DNA from: Olsenella intestinalis
Lineage (GTDB): Bacteria; Actinomycetota; Coriobacteriia; Coriobacteriales; Atopobiaceae
Reading direction: 5' to 3'
Assembly: GCF_023276655.1 (NCBI RefSeq)
Contig: NZ_JALGRK010000002.1
Coordinates: 248,001 to 312,000, forward strand
Length of the DNA stretch: 64,000 nt
The notes under the pieces are model-generated. The model made no database searches. It saw only the letters and a list, made by a program, of their open reading frames with translations, and was not told the origin of the DNA. The position numbers were made by a program, and so were the translations under genes. This document shows, in pieces, positions 48,101 to 55,212 of this stretch (its first letter is position 1; every line of letters starts with the position of its first letter).

Positions 48101-51100
48101 TGATGTCGGCGCCGTCGATGTTCACGATCTTGCTGACGTCCTGGTCGCCGGCGCCCGCATAGAGCGCGGACTGCGCGCTCGAGGAGAGCGCCCAGCCGAC
48201 CTGGTGGTAGCCATAGCGCGAGAACTCGGGCGCCGCCTGAGGCAGCGAGTAGACCTCGTCATAGCCGAGCGTCGCCTTGGCGCGCTGCCCCTCGCCGCCG
48301 TTCGCGTCAAAGGACAGGCTGTACTTGATGGGCTCCCACTGGAGGTAGAGCTCGGTCGAGGTGCCGGCGGCCGGCTCGGTCGACGCGTTGAAGGTCGTCG
48401 AGAGCGGACAGGTCGTGCCCGACCCGTCGGCAGCGGTGTTCCACGACACCGCCTTGTAGCCGTTGTAGGTCCACAGGGCAGGCGCCGAGGAGCCGTAGTT
48501 TCCGCTGATCTTCTTGGGGATGACCATGACGGTGCTGACGACGTCCGAGCCATCCGGGGCATTGTAGTGGTAGTTCACGGTGGCGCTGTTGTAGGAGCTC
48601 ACCGGCGTGAGGTAACCCGACTGGGTGTTGTAGAGCTGGGCGCGGGCAAGCGTCTTGTTGGTCTTCTCTGCGTCATAGGGCGTGGAGCCGACCAGGGAAT
48701 TGGCGCTGTAGTAGCAGCCCTTGAGCGAGTAGCAGTGCCAGAACATGTAGTCCGAGTTCGTGAGCGCGCTCCCCGTGGCATCGGCAGTCATCGAGCTGTA
48801 AATGGTCTTAAGTGCCTCATCGTTTCCGAACATTCCACCGGCATTCGTGAGGCCAGACCAAACAAAACCAGAGAGGTCAAGCTGCGTGAGTTTTTTGCAG
48901 CCCTCGAAGGTATTCAAGGCCGACGTGAGGTTGGCGCTTGTCTTGGCTCCTGAGAGATCGAGGTTGGTGAGCTTCGCATTGCCCTTGAAAGCGGTGTCCA
49001 TCTTGGTCACCTGGCGCATGTCCCAGCCACTCATGTTGAGGCTCTCGAGCGCAGAGATGTCTGGCCTGTCCGAGAGGATGAAGTTCGTCATCGATGTCAC
49101 GCATGGCGTGTTCCAGCTGGAGAGGTCGAGGGACTTGAGCGAGTAGCAGCGGGCGAACGGGGCCTCCATGTACAGGACGCAGGAGGCGTCAAAGTACTCG
49201 ATGTTCTCGATCTCGGTCATGTTCTGGAAGTCGCAGAACCAGTCGCGGATGCTCATCGCCTTGATGGTGGTGAACGACGGGTCGAAGGTGGCCTTGGTGA
49301 TGGCCTTCGTGCCCGTCGTGGCATTGGTGTCCGCACTCCACACGGGCGGCATCGTGTTGGTCGAGTAGTCGGTCCAGAGCTTGCCGTCGTAACCCACGGG
49401 CTCGGTGCCCATGAACGTCATGTGCTCCAGGGTGCCGTCACCGTCGTCATCGGTCTGAAGCGCCCAGAACTGCTGCTTGTGATCGTACTGGGCGTACAGC
49501 GTGATGTTATCCGAAAGCGCCACGATGTCGGAGGCGAGCACGCGCGCGCCTCCCTCGGGCTTGGTATACCAGCCCATGAAGGCGTAGTCGGCAACGGTCG
49601 CGCTCGTGCCCCCGGATGACTTGGGGTTCACGTAGGTCGTCGTGTCGGGAGGAACCGGCGGGTCCGTGGGAAGGCGGTACGACGAACCCGTGGACAAGGA
49701 TGTCGAGAGCTTCCCGTCGGCGTAGTCGAAGCCGGACTGGGGGCCGGAGTATCCTGCCCCCGAGAAGGTGGCGTTGGTGGTGGCATCAAAGGTCACGCGA
49801 TAGGTGTTGGGCGTCCAGACGGCGTAGAGCGTCACCGTCTCGCCGTCCGCCGCCTTGAAGTCGAGGCCGCTCACGGCCTGCCCCTTGTCATAGGCGGCAG
49901 AGGGCGCCGTGGGCGTGAGACCCCAGCCGGCGAGCGTGTAGCCCATGCGGGTGAAGCCGGCCCCGTCGGACAGGTTCGTGCCCGCCGCATAGGGCACGCC
50001 CTCCTGGGTGGCGACGCTGCCCAGTCCGCCATTCGCGTCGTAGGCGATCTTGAAGGTGCTCTCCTGCCACTGGAGGTAGAGGTCGAGCGTCGAGCCTGCG
50101 GCAGGCTCGAGGGAGGCGGTCATCTGGGAGCCAAGGTCCACCTTCGTGCCAGAGCCGTCGGCGGCCGTGTTCCAGCTCAGTGCGGCGAACCCCGTGCGCG
50201 ACCAGAGGGCTCCGGCAAGCTCGGGGTACGCGGACGTGACGCCCGACGACTTGGTTGGCGTGGCAACGTCCTTATAGACGTCCTCCCCACCGTCGTTCAT
50301 GTGGTACCTGATGGTGTAGGTGTTGTTGATGGTGGCCGGCGTGAAGTAGCCGTTGGTCACCGCAGTCTGGCAGCGGCCATAGAGGGCCTTCGTGTAGTTG
50401 GAAGAGTCGCTTGACGCGATCTGAGAGAACTTTGCCTCGCGCGCAGTCCCGTCCGCGTAGATGTACTTGCCGGAGAGGGCGTTGCAGCCGCTGAAGATGG
50501 ACGTGCTGGAAAATGCGCTCGGAATCGACGTCCCGGGAGAGACGAGGATCGTCTTGAGCGAGGAGCATCCCTTGAACATGTCCACAAGGGTTGACGCACC
50601 ACTCACGTTGTCGAACTTGAAGCCGGTCATGTCGAGGTATGTCAGATTCTTGCAGTTCCCGAACATCAGGTTAAAGATCCTGGAGCGCGTGGACGTAGCG
50701 CCGGTCATGCGCAGCGTCCTCAGGTTGGTGCAGCCATCAAAGCAGACTGAGAAGGTCTCGCAGTTGGCAAAGTTCCAACCTGTCAGATCGATCGTCTTGA
50801 CGCCAGCCGAGTTACGGAAGGCAGCGCCGAGGCCGCGCACGGCCTCGACGTTCCACTGCGAGAGGTCGATCGTCTCGGCATTGGAGTAGGCGAAGATCCA
50901 GTCCATCTCCTGCGCGCGGGTGGTGTCGATGTAGTTGAGGTTGATGTACTCGTCCACCGCGTGGAGGTTGTAGAAGTACGAGTGCATGTGGAGGGGCTGG
51001 ACGCTCTTGAAGCTCTGGTCCACCTCGACCTTCTTGAGCGTGTCGCGGTAGATCGTCCAGCCGGGCTTGTTCTCGGTGTTGGTATAGAACTGCTTGCTCG

Positions 51101-53150
51101 CCTTGTAGTAGAAGTAGTCGGGATACGTGCCGCCGATCGAGGTGCCTGAGCCTCCCCCGTTCGTGGCGTTGCTGCCCAGGCCCGTGGCAAGCGTGGAGTC
51201 GGTGGTGAAGGTGAGCTTGTCCTTCTTGCCGTCGCCATCGGTGTCAGAGCAGATGGCGTAGTAGGTGACGTCCTCGCCAAACTGGGCATAGAGGGTCATG
51301 CCGGCGTCATAGGCCACCGGGTCTCCCGCGGTGACGCGCCTGCCGCCAGTGGGCTCCGTATACCAGCCGCTGAAGTAGTAGCCGCTCGCCGGCGTGGGGC
51401 CATCGGGGAGCTTGAGCGCATCGCCCGTCGCGGCGCTTGCGGTGAGGTTGCCGCCGACGCGCGTGTAGCCCGAGGGCGCGGACGTGTAGGCGGTGCCGCC
51501 GTGGGCGGTGTTGGAGTCGTACGTGATCGTGCCCGAGTTGCGCGTCCACCTGGCGTAGAGCACGACGGTGTCGCCGTCCAGGGACGACAGGCCGGAGGTG
51601 GTGGTGGCGCCGAGGCCATAGGCGACGTTGCCGGTGGGCGTGAGCGACCAGCCCGAGAGCGTGTAGCCCGGGCGGGCAAAGCCCGAGCCGTCACTCAAGT
51701 TCGCGCCTCCGGCGCAGGGCAGGCTCTTCTCGCCCGCGATGGAACCCGAGCCGCCGTTGGCATCGTACTCGACGTCGTAGGTGCTGGGGCGCCACTGCAG
51801 GTAGAGGTCGAGGGTGGAGCCTGCGGCCGGCTCGCTTGCGGAGGTGACCGCCGCTCCGAGGTCGTAGGTGGTGCCGCCGCCGTCAGGGGCGGTGTTCCAC
51901 GCGACCGGCGCATAGCCGTCGCGCGGCCACAGGGAATTGGCCATGTAGGGGTACTTCTGGATGACGTCGTGGATGGGCGTGAGGACCGAGGAGGTCGCGT
52001 CGGCGCCGGGGACGTTGGAATGGTAGACGACCGTGTAGGACGCGTACTCGTTGAGGGGCGTGAAGTAGCCGTCGGCCGAGGCGGAGCAGGCGCGGGCGTA
52101 GGTGCCGTCGACCTTGCCGAGGCTGGAGAGCGCAGAGGAGCGTACGGGGCCCGTGGCGCCGTAGAAGCGGCCGACGAGGCTCGAGCAGCCGGAGAACATG
52201 TTGGTCCTGTTGGCGGACGTGGGGATCTGCGCGCCCGGGGCGCAGACGATGGTCTTGAGGCTCGAGTCGGAGCCGAACATGGACTGGGCGTTGGTGACCT
52301 TGCTGAGGTTCAGGCCCGAGATGTCGATGTAGGGCAGGCTCTTGCAGGAGTCGAATGCATAGAGCACGAGCTGGAGGTTGTCTGCGACCGCGCCGGTCAT
52401 GTTGAGATCGGAGAGGGACGTGCAGCCGAAGAAGGTCTGCTGGAGCGAGGTCACGCCGTTGAGGTTCCAGCCCGAGATGTCGAGCCGCTTGAGTGCGGTC
52501 GAGTTCTGGAAGGTGGCGCCCAGCGACCTGAGCGAGTCGGTCTTCCAGGTGGACATGTCCATCTCGCTCTCGTTGATCTGCGAGAAGGCCCAGTCCATGT
52601 ACATGACCTTGGAGGCGTCGACGTAGTTGAGGTTGCGGATGCTGGACAGGCGGGTGCAGCCGCGGAACCAGGAGTGCATGGATTGGAGCTGGGCGTCCTT
52701 GAACGACGCGTCGAACACGGCGGAGGTGAGGGTCGAGCGGTACGCGAGCCAGCCGGGGCGCACGTTCTCGCCGAAGATGAGGGAGGTGCTGTACTGGAAG
52801 TAGTCGACGCCGGCGTTCTTGGGGGCGAGGTCGGCGTCGTTCTTGACCGTGGCCGTGCTGCGGTTCTTGAAGCCGATCACGGCGTTGGGGTCCGTGGTGA
52901 AGGTCACGCGGTCGAACTGCTCGTCGGAGTCGGTGTCCGTGAGGTAGGCGTAGAAGGTGGTGGCCGTGGCCTGGGGCGTAAGGTCAGGCTGGCTGACCTG
53001 GGTGCTGAGCTGCGTTGCCTGCGCCAACAGGGAGCCGCCAAGGGCGTCGGCGATGGCCGAGGCGGGAGACGCCTGGGCGGAGACCGGGTTCCCGGCGATG
53101 ATTGCGGCCACGAGGCCGAAGGCGCAAGCGATGCGTGACAGTCGAGACAT
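36123..53150 (-). CDS. Giant (5,675-aa) secreted repeat protein: BspA-type LRR modules, InlB and MBG repeats, DUF5648 C-terminus
   Basis: A single 17-kb reading frame. The ATG at 53150 gives a signal peptide (SRLSRIACAFGLVAAIIAG ... SAQA); an upstream in-frame start would bury it. Residues about 63-2330 hold four similar modules of 560-600 aa. Each opens with an Asp-rich calcium-loop-like motif (DTDSDEQFD, DTDGDGKKD, DDDGDGTLE, DSDGDGTAE), then BspA/DUF285 leucine-rich repeats (LDLSSWNTPCVTSM), then InlB-type repeats (AVSWNTAADGSG, LYLQW). Residues about 2330-5530 are mixed InlB and MBG beta domains (YDGTTT, VEYTGGALTP). Three DUF5648 repeats end it (YNPYSGEHFYTASPGE). No LPxTG signal is present. 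Probably a very long surface fibre for adhesion or binding (inference). Confidence 0.85.
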   Translation of the reverse strand: MSRLSRIACAFGLVAAIIAGNPVSAQASPASAIADALGGSLLAQATQLSTQVSQPDLTPQATATTFYAYLTDTDSDEQFDRVTFTTDPNAVIGFKNRSTATVKNDADLAPKNAGVDYFQYSTSLIFGENVRPGWLAYRSTLTSAVFDASFKDAQLQSMHSWFRGCTRLSSIRNLNYVDASKVMYMDWAFSQINESEMDMSTWKTDSLRSLGATFQNSTALKRLDISGWNLNGVTSLQQTFFGCTSLSDLNMTGAVADNLQLVLYAFDSCKSLPYIDISGLNLSKVTNAQSMFGSDSSLKTIVCAPGAQIPTSANRTNMFSGCSSLVGRFYGATGPVRSSALSSLGKVDGTYARACSASADGYFTPLNEYASYTVVYHSNVPGADATSSVLTPIHDVIQKYPYMANSLWPRDGYAPVAWNTAPDGGGTTYDLGAAVTSASEPAAGSTLDLYLQWRPSTYDVEYDANGGSGSIAGEKSLPCAGGANLSDGSGFARPGYTLSGWSLTPTGNVAYGLGATTTSGLSSLDGDTVVLYARWTRNSGTITYDSNTAHGGTAYTSAPSGYTRVGGNLTASAATGDALKLPDGPTPASGYYFSGWYTEPTGGRRVTAGDPVAYDAGMTLYAQFGEDVTYYAICSDTDGDGKKDKLTFTTDSTLATGLGSNATNGGGSGTSIGGTYPDYFYYKASKQFYTNTENKPGWTIYRDTLKKVEVDQSFKSVQPLHMHSYFYNLHAVDEYINLNYIDTTRAQEMDWIFAYSNAETIDLSQWNVEAVRGLGAAFRNSAGVKTIDLTGWNFANCETFSVCFDGCTNLRTLRMTGATSTRSRIFNLMFGNCKNLTYLDMTGFKFDNVSGASTLVDMFKGCSSLKTILVSPGTSIPSAFSSTSIFSGCNALSGKYIYADGTAREAKFSQIASSDSSNYTKALYGRCQTAVTNGYFTPATINNTYTIRYHMNDGGEDVYKDVATPTKSSGVTSAYPELAGALWSRTGFAALSWNTAADGSGTKVDLGSQMTASLEPAAGSTLDLYLQWQESTFKIAYDANGGLGSVATQEGVPYAAGTNLSDGAGFTRMGYTLAGWGLTPTAPSAAYDKGQAVSGLDFKAADGETVTLYAVWTPNTYRVTFDATTNATFSGAGYSGPQSGFDYADGKLSTSLSTGSSYRLPTDPPVPPDTTTYVNPKSSGGTSATVADYAFMGWYTKPEGGARVLASDIVALSDNITLYAQYDHKQQFWALQTDDDGDGTLEHMTFMGTEPVGYDGKLWTDYSTNTMPPVWSADTNATTGTKAITKATFDPSFTTIKAMSIRDWFCDFQNMTEIENIEYFDASCVLYMEAPFARCYSLKSLDLSSWNTPCVTSMTNFILSDRPDISALESLNMSGWDMRQVTKMDTAFKGNAKLTNLDLSGAKTSANLTSALNTFEGCKKLTQLDLSGFVWSGLTNAGGMFGNDEALKTIYSSMTADATGSALTNSDYMFWHCYSLKGCYYSANSLVGSTPYDAEKTNKTLARAQLYNTQSGYLTPVSSYNSATVNYHYNAPDGSDVVSTVMVIPKKISGNYGSSAPALWTYNGYKAVSWNTAADGSGTTCPLSTTFNASTEPAAGTSTELYLQWEPIKYSLSFDANGGEGQRAKATLGYDEVYSLPQAAPEFSRYGYHQVGWALSSSAQSALYAGAGDQDVSKIVNIDGADITLYAIWEGNSREITFDPNTSMGGTAYTSAQSGYTLRDGTLVGQLKTDDSYTFPNDPAPSGSEYTFCGWYTKPEGGVRMTKYDKALMSGEESVSYTYYAQYAKAADFYAVRSDSDGDGTAETLTFTSLKPEEEGTYYTLNTANCGYAVDDSASPAAPWHLDGFASNLTKVDFDVSFLMVQPQSLAGWFWNCDKLTEISHVAYLDTSRCTSMVRTFQGAKALTTLDLSTFNTPCLTNMRNLCNACTGLTSVSLSGWDLSSVDNMRSTFNSCSNLQSLGLSGVKAPAMTNLRGAFKGCAKLTALDLSGFDLTRVTDASICFAGCTNLATVLVSEGTNMSALTTYDGMFGTGAANEGYTTKIVGRYFTHAGLFSSSPWATSNNFKAYARAQSATDNGYFTAVNRYNSYTVNYHYNAPDGTDVISQVRSIHSSLLGSYATIPQPLWQYNGYKGVSWNTQPDGSGDAFRLGASFASGTEPAIGESLDLYLQWDKIVYTVRYNANGGVGTIFSEKKYLYDDIVTMPTIENSGITRDGYTLTGWSFGSNAPVAFALGATTNRLTTVDGDVVTMYAVWDKNSYPLSFDLNANGAAAWTQTGVTADPTNHDLYEKSEHLDFEGEITLAEPTREGYKFAGWTVSAVDPTASGTSTTVTKGTGGTWTLKQGSIASKVTAQWTVDVPEAASLTFNGSEQKAVEAGAAYTLSNMVVNGPIVTDAGYGVRGEGTADAGSAFVTNAGTYAVTATLVHPDTSTWADGTTAPRQIEVNVARLSMDKVELTVAGGSTYTGFDVEPAVSARYKDAAASLDLALTQGVDYEVTFANNVNASAATGASAPRVTAKAVANGNYEDAATPLEQGFEIAARALDDSAVSVSAIADQTYTGLPLEPAFTVSLVTDSGTYQLTADDFTAGWTDNTNVGTAHAVATAKAGGSNNFTGSTTRDFNIVAATIEGADVTLNEADATYDFEGADLAPEVKVASATKDLDADGTPEALAEGTHYTVQFANASKETITAITQTGSYYVVLTGANNLSGTVYVPFTVQNKTYQVSFDANGGSFGASTAPAEVQQTYSLAHVLPAAPTRDGFAFAGWFTARGTEGGSDWGDQVTAATPVGALAEGTTYYAKWDRDAYAVKFQADHGVSVSGGGVLDPTGSVSVTYDATVPAGITCDYDDEKYTFLGWTYSMARPDGTTATGTVDDYTGVHVTGAATFTAKLVETTFVAATATNGLVGVGAPATAASATVDSQSTSEGQVVSFAPVNENYELDSVKVRDLAATSASAHETTIDAAEKSFTLGPNTYQYQWVTSASDANAGSITIGTSTDPTMSLTFEVTYRVKKATYRVDVLRQDVTGDGYTTSEGESYTSAAVDAGSAIAIEPTPGEGFALADIAYASTSPVCEGACVRADGTTVVTVRYSRQDCAYQVTYVDGATPPNVLLAPVNASARYGAKVGITEDCDVIVDAPEVAGYASRSAEPVTLSTSAAANQVKVVYANDAFALTVNPTGGDWSQDGFAKAADDTFATDEDHAIAYRGRLDIAEPTREGYEFAGWNVSGAGSSVSGSTFVQGTAAATLTATWTVKAPTATELTYDGTQQVGVAAGAGYTLAIAPDASVSGNTASAEGMGVSGDGAFATHAGTYAVTVSLADASANVTWADGGSAARTVAMLVSPATNTWTTAPSVLNVTFGEAVQPVGEPRFVGEGQQVAWAYATEPDGTFTDAAPTEAGVYYARATVAGTDDFTDLATTTSFTIAQRAVTTDMVSTATSMEYTGGALTPVVTVRNGSVTLVEGVDYTLSFADNTSAGTARAIVTGMGNYAGVAERTFEILPTSAVVPQARPVVYNGGEQVVVQSGEGFELSITPKVEGVDGCGVYEYETNYGCAYATHAGAYTVTATLDGNHTWRGRTGDAATAPIELEVTVAPFDLSVATVTGVVDRTYDASPQTQRVRAQADLDGDLKLDDLNEDQHFVVSYQNNVNAAPATSSAAPTVIVTGTGDCTGEVRTTFAIEPAEATIQVSPEDVRVTSKVYDNDPATDPAFVVGVSGMCGSDDLAATPARSNTSQDVGTYEVGAAYTDNPNYVVTVVPSEMGIEARPVTITVANKSKTYGDADPAGSYTISTESAYGVVAGDDLGLVYERLDTDEDVLYSGTTVVAHAGALGARATNPNYEVTVTPGDLTIQPRSISTARVVLDGTWDAGASAYAYVLGAEGCAPYPTTVAVALASGTENVSGSNYAIEYYNSSNVKVNQITQAGSYVVRLVGQGNYKDSVSVPARVTMATPTVTFNANGGSFSTGEGTQAIQQTFGSTYRLPAAPTRPGYDLAGYFDNAEGEGTAVVPAGSTTTTVGVSSDTVLYAKWNAKTYTVDFVNDEATGTITGPTSTSVAYGEKISGGPTAVSATGVEFVGWSYSYTDVAGKTQSGMVSGVDGYKDLTVLGTADGSHIVLTTVFAGHTYMSGAATNGYVDMGYGSDRASVDQATASSAQEIKMDQDPVRFPDGVKTTSFAFKPQNDNYELSTLAVTDQEGQATTLDASTQSFQLSDVTYSVDLAFNDDGTATLYLRDVSGTAKSLSFVADYELIQTSYVVEHWKQTVATDGSLGYVRANADVVACEAGTTVSYELRTYDHFHFGDVSVLEATPDGDQPAADSTARPTGTTVVRVNYDLDSYTAGWYDEDGATLIATGTAYYGYAPVFPGENEPTKAKDAEHTYAFASWTDASGNRISGRDANEALKATGDIKLSAVYEPSPRVYSATVDANGGSLAGDRIDEAAYGVVSRVSDDSPTAPAGADWTFEGWAARKADASATGEPGVVELGDDGAWTYSGGTCDVTLYARWTVAVPDADDAAYTGSEVAAIAKAPGFEVTAISATDPADAEGASVRDGSAWALHAGTYRVTAQIAATDFADAASVAWADGASASRVIDATVAKATNSWTVQPSIQSIVYGEPLAPTGQAAFQGEGGPTFSYARTVDGPFVTARPAAVGNYYMRASVAESDDWLAVTSEPMAFTIGAASLTDYTLTCSSATYTSLTQTPDCTLTRTGGTLTLVQGTDYAVSYFADAQCTEPISSNALVDAGTYWVRADGLGNYAGSSSAPARYEILPAPLTLAGSDIAVETRAYDGTTTCANSLIDGTAATFTGAVGGEVPTLDFAAATGTYASKDAAAGIDVAIRGVRLADDTGAANVNRNYAIAAADDGVQAHATGTIEAAKLEVTGLSATNRAYDGTTTVAVSGEPALTGAVTGETPTLAAAALAAEVEEAGVGTAKPARVTGLALDATNPVNANYTIAECTLTVDVTRRPITVSGIGAQDKTYDGTTAATIDASGVTFHDVVGAEVVALKTDQLAADFTASGAGDAVPVTVTGLALDETVPACANYELTTTSVTSTARIDKATLTVTPVEKSFAYGAEHALSEVTYTGFVNGETLADANITGTPLVSCTCSATSNVGDYESSVDVSALSAPNYAFVAATGVVHVTKATVTWNPAVGVSPAAPVFGQSYEPVGTPSLGTPTYAYATTADFAEGTVLADKPTEVGTYWVRATVAGTDNWEAGESTASFEIRPATLENATVNVGPLTFTGMALEPAVEVMLGDDPLAVGTDYTLVYFADEACTNPVDQITDAGTYWVRATGAGNYAGSSVVASLSVSPADLSSGSVAAISDQRYAAKPLEPPVTVTWTDGAGVERTLEPGHDYSVGYENNVNAGTAEVTISGTGNFLETTTLQTSFRILPTEVTLPVGRAGLVYEGREQTGVTYDDELCEAAGARATDAGEYVAKVTLRDAANSYWAGGGTDPIEVTYAIAPADIAQATIAPIADQVETGEPLEPALDVTVLGRALVSGVDYEAAYESNVGVGTATVTISGTGNWTGAAQATFQIVPDRPDAIPMFRLYNPYSGEHFYTASPGEREFLSRVGWNYEGVGWWAPIEGGEPVYRLYNPYAGDHHYTPSPGERDALVAAGWNYEGVGWNSGGSVPVLRQYNPYATVGTHNFTTSEAENDALVRAGWHFEGVGWMAVMAG
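36126..36540 (-). repeat. Three C-terminal DUF5648 repeats of the giant protein
   Basis: About 45 residues each, with the pattern LYNPYxGxHxYTxSxGExxxLxxxGWxxEGVGW. The last copy is variant (QYNPYATVGTHNFTTSEAE). Such repeats end many secreted proteins that lack sortase signals and may bind the wall or carbohydrate. Confidence 0.8.
46150..52970 (-). repeat. Fourfold calcium-loop/LRR/InlB module array in the giant protein
   Basis: Module starts near 52960, 51275, 49480 and 47790, spaced 1.7-1.8 kb. Corresponding motifs recur: TFTT or TFTSL after the Asp loop, LDLSG and LxxSGW repeats, YFTP or YLTP, NYHYNAPDG, and SWNTxxDGSG. The copies have diverged at DNA level, indicating old duplications. 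Confidence 0.8.
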
Positions 53151-53326
53151 GAGACCCCCATCGGGATGCGGGAAGGTTGATGTCACGATTAAGTCGCGTT
53201 TATGCAGCGTAAAGGCATGTATATCATCAAATCCTACCATAGCGATGACACAGCACCGCGCCCGGTACGCCCATGTTCGGCTGGCGGCGTGGACACGGTC
53301 GGCGTCGTGCGTCGCCAGGGCAAGGC

Positions 53327-53346
53327 GGCAGGCATCGGGGCCTGCC
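53327..53346. other. Hairpin between the giant gene and the ABC exporter
   Basis: GGCAGGC / GCCTGCC, perfect 7-bp stem with a 6-nt loop, 7 bp beyond the stop of the minus-strand ABC gene. No T tract. Probably a weak terminator or mRNA 3' structure. Confidence 0.4.
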
Positions 53347-53352
53347 TGTGGT

Positions 53353-55212
53353 CTAGTTGGCGAACTGGCTCTCGTAGAGGCGGGCGTAGGCCCCGCCCTT
53401 TGCGAGGAGCTCGTCGTGCGTGCCCTTCTCGACCACGCGGCCGGCGTCCATGACGACGATGCAGTCGGCCTCGCGCACGGTGGAGAGGCGATGCGCCACG
53501 ACGAGCGAGGTGCGGCCGCGCATCATGCGGTCGAAGGCCTGCTGGACGCGGAGCTCGGTGCGGGTGTCGATGGAGCTCGTGGCCTCGTCGAGGAGGAGCA
53601 CCGCGGGGTCGCAGAGCATGACGCGGGCGATGCAGAGGAGCTGGCGCTGGCCCTGGCTGAGCGCGAGGCCGCCCTCCCCCACCACGGTGTCGTAGCCGTC
53701 GGGCAGCTGCGTGATGAACTCGTGGGCGCGGGCCTCGCGGGCGGCGCGTACGACGTCGCCTGCGGTGGCGCCGGGAGATCCGTAGGCGATGTTGTCGCGC
53801 ACGGTGCCGCGGAAGAGCCAGCTGTCCTGGAGGACCATGCCGAAGGCCGAGCGCAGGGACGCGCGCGTGAGGTCGCGGACGTCGTGGCCGTCGACGGAGA
53901 TGGTGCCCGCGTCGGCGTCGTAGAAGCGCAGGAGCAGGTTGATGAGGGTGGTCTTGCCGCAGCCCGTGGGTCCGACGAGGGCGAAGCGCTGGCCGGGCCG
54001 GATGGAGAGGCAGATGTCCCGGAGGAGCGGCTTGGCGGGGTCATAGGAGAAGGAGACATGGTCGAGCTCGAGGGCGCCGGCGGGATCGTCGAGGGAGACG
54101 GCGTCCGCGGCGTCGGGCTCCTCGTCGTCGGCGTCGAGCAGGGCCAGCAGGCGTCGTGCGGAGGCGAGCGCGCCGGAGAGCTGGGTTGCGACGGCCGAGA
54201 CCTCGTTGAAGGGCTTCATGTACTGGTTGGAGTACGAGAGGAAGCTCTGGACCTGGCCGACCGTGAGCGCGGAGGGCCAGCCGCCGATGACGCAGGCGCA
54301 GCCGACGACGGCGACCGCGGCGTAGACGAAGTTGTTGACGAGGCGCGTGGAGGGGTTGGTGAGCGAGCTGATGAACTGGGCCCGCTCGCCCTTGGCGTAG
54401 AGGCGCTCGTTCTTCTCGTCGAAGGCAGCGACGTCTGCCGAGGCGTGGTCGAAGAGAGCGACGAGGCGGTGGTTGGAGACGACCTCCTCGGCGAAGCCCG
54501 CGAGCTCGCCCTGGATCTCCTGCTGGGCGGCGAAGGAGCTCGCGCCCTTGCGGGCGATGGCCGTGGCCGCGAGCGCCGAGAGCGGCGTGAGCGCGACGAC
54601 GACGAGGGCCACGGGAAGCGAGAGGGAGACCATGAAGGCGAGGGTGCCCGCGATCTGGACGACGCCACCGAAGAGCTGGGTCATGCCCTGGAGGAGGCCG
54701 TCGCCGACCAGGTCGGCGTCGCTGACGACGCGCGCGAGGAGGTCGCCGTGGGAGTGGGCGTCGACGAAGGAGAGCGGGAGCGTCTCGAGCTTGTCGAAGG
54801 CGTCGTCGCGCAGGTCGCGGACGGCCTCGCTCGAGAGTCGGTTGGTGCAGTAGCCGGCGACCCACTGGGAGGCCGCCGCGACGGCGACGGCCGCGGCGAG
54901 GCGGTGCAGGACGGGCAGGAGCGCGACGAGGTCGACGCGGCCCGCCGCGACCATGCAGTCGATGGCCTGGCCGATGAGGATCGGCACGTAGAGCTGCAGC
55001 AGCACGGACGCGGCCGAGCAGACGAAGGACGCGACGAGCGAGACGGCGTGCGGGCGTACGTAGCGCCAGAGGCTGCGGACGACGCGGCCGAGCGTGATGG
55101 AGGAGGCGTCGAGGTCGGCGGCGCGGGGGGCGCCGTTGCCGTCGCCCATGTCGCCACGGGCACTCGCGAGGGCGGCCCCGGCAGTGCCGCCGCCTGCGTA
55201 GGGGTTCGCCAC
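53353..55212 (-). CDS. ABC exporter half-transporter (catalytically canonical subunit)
   Basis: 619 aa: six membrane helices (about 45-340), then an ATPase domain with Walker A VGPTGCGKTTL, signature LSQGQRQ, Walker B VLLLDEATSS with the catalytic Glu, and an H-loop histidine in VVAHRLSTV. It starts at a GTG immediately after the TAG of the partner gene, with GGAGGTGG as ribosome site. It should pair with the upstream gene as a heterodimeric type IV exporter of drugs, lipids or peptides; the substrate is unknown. Confidence 0.9.
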   Translation of the reverse strand: MANPYAGGGTAGAALASARGDMGDGNGAPRAADLDASSITLGRVVRSLWRYVRPHAVSLVASFVCSAASVLLQLYVPILIGQAIDCMVAAGRVDLVALLPVLHRLAAAVAVAAASQWVAGYCTNRLSSEAVRDLRDDAFDKLETLPLSFVDAHSHGDLLARVVSDADLVGDGLLQGMTQLFGGVVQIAGTLAFMVSLSLPVALVVVALTPLSALAATAIARKGASSFAAQQEIQGELAGFAEEVVSNHRLVALFDHASADVAAFDEKNERLYAKGERAQFISSLTNPSTRLVNNFVYAAVAVVGCACVIGGWPSALTVGQVQSFLSYSNQYMKPFNEVSAVATQLSGALASARRLLALLDADDEEPDAADAVSLDDPAGALELDHVSFSYDPAKPLLRDICLSIRPGQRFALVGPTGCGKTTLINLLLRFYDADAGTISVDGHDVRDLTRASLRSAFGMVLQDSWLFRGTVRDNIAYGSPGATAGDVVRAAREARAHEFITQLPDGYDTVVGEGGLALSQGQRQLLCIARVMLCDPAVLLLDEATSSIDTRTELRVQQAFDRMMRGRTSLVVAHRLSTVREADCIVVMDAGRVVEKGTHDELLAKGGAYARLYESQFAN

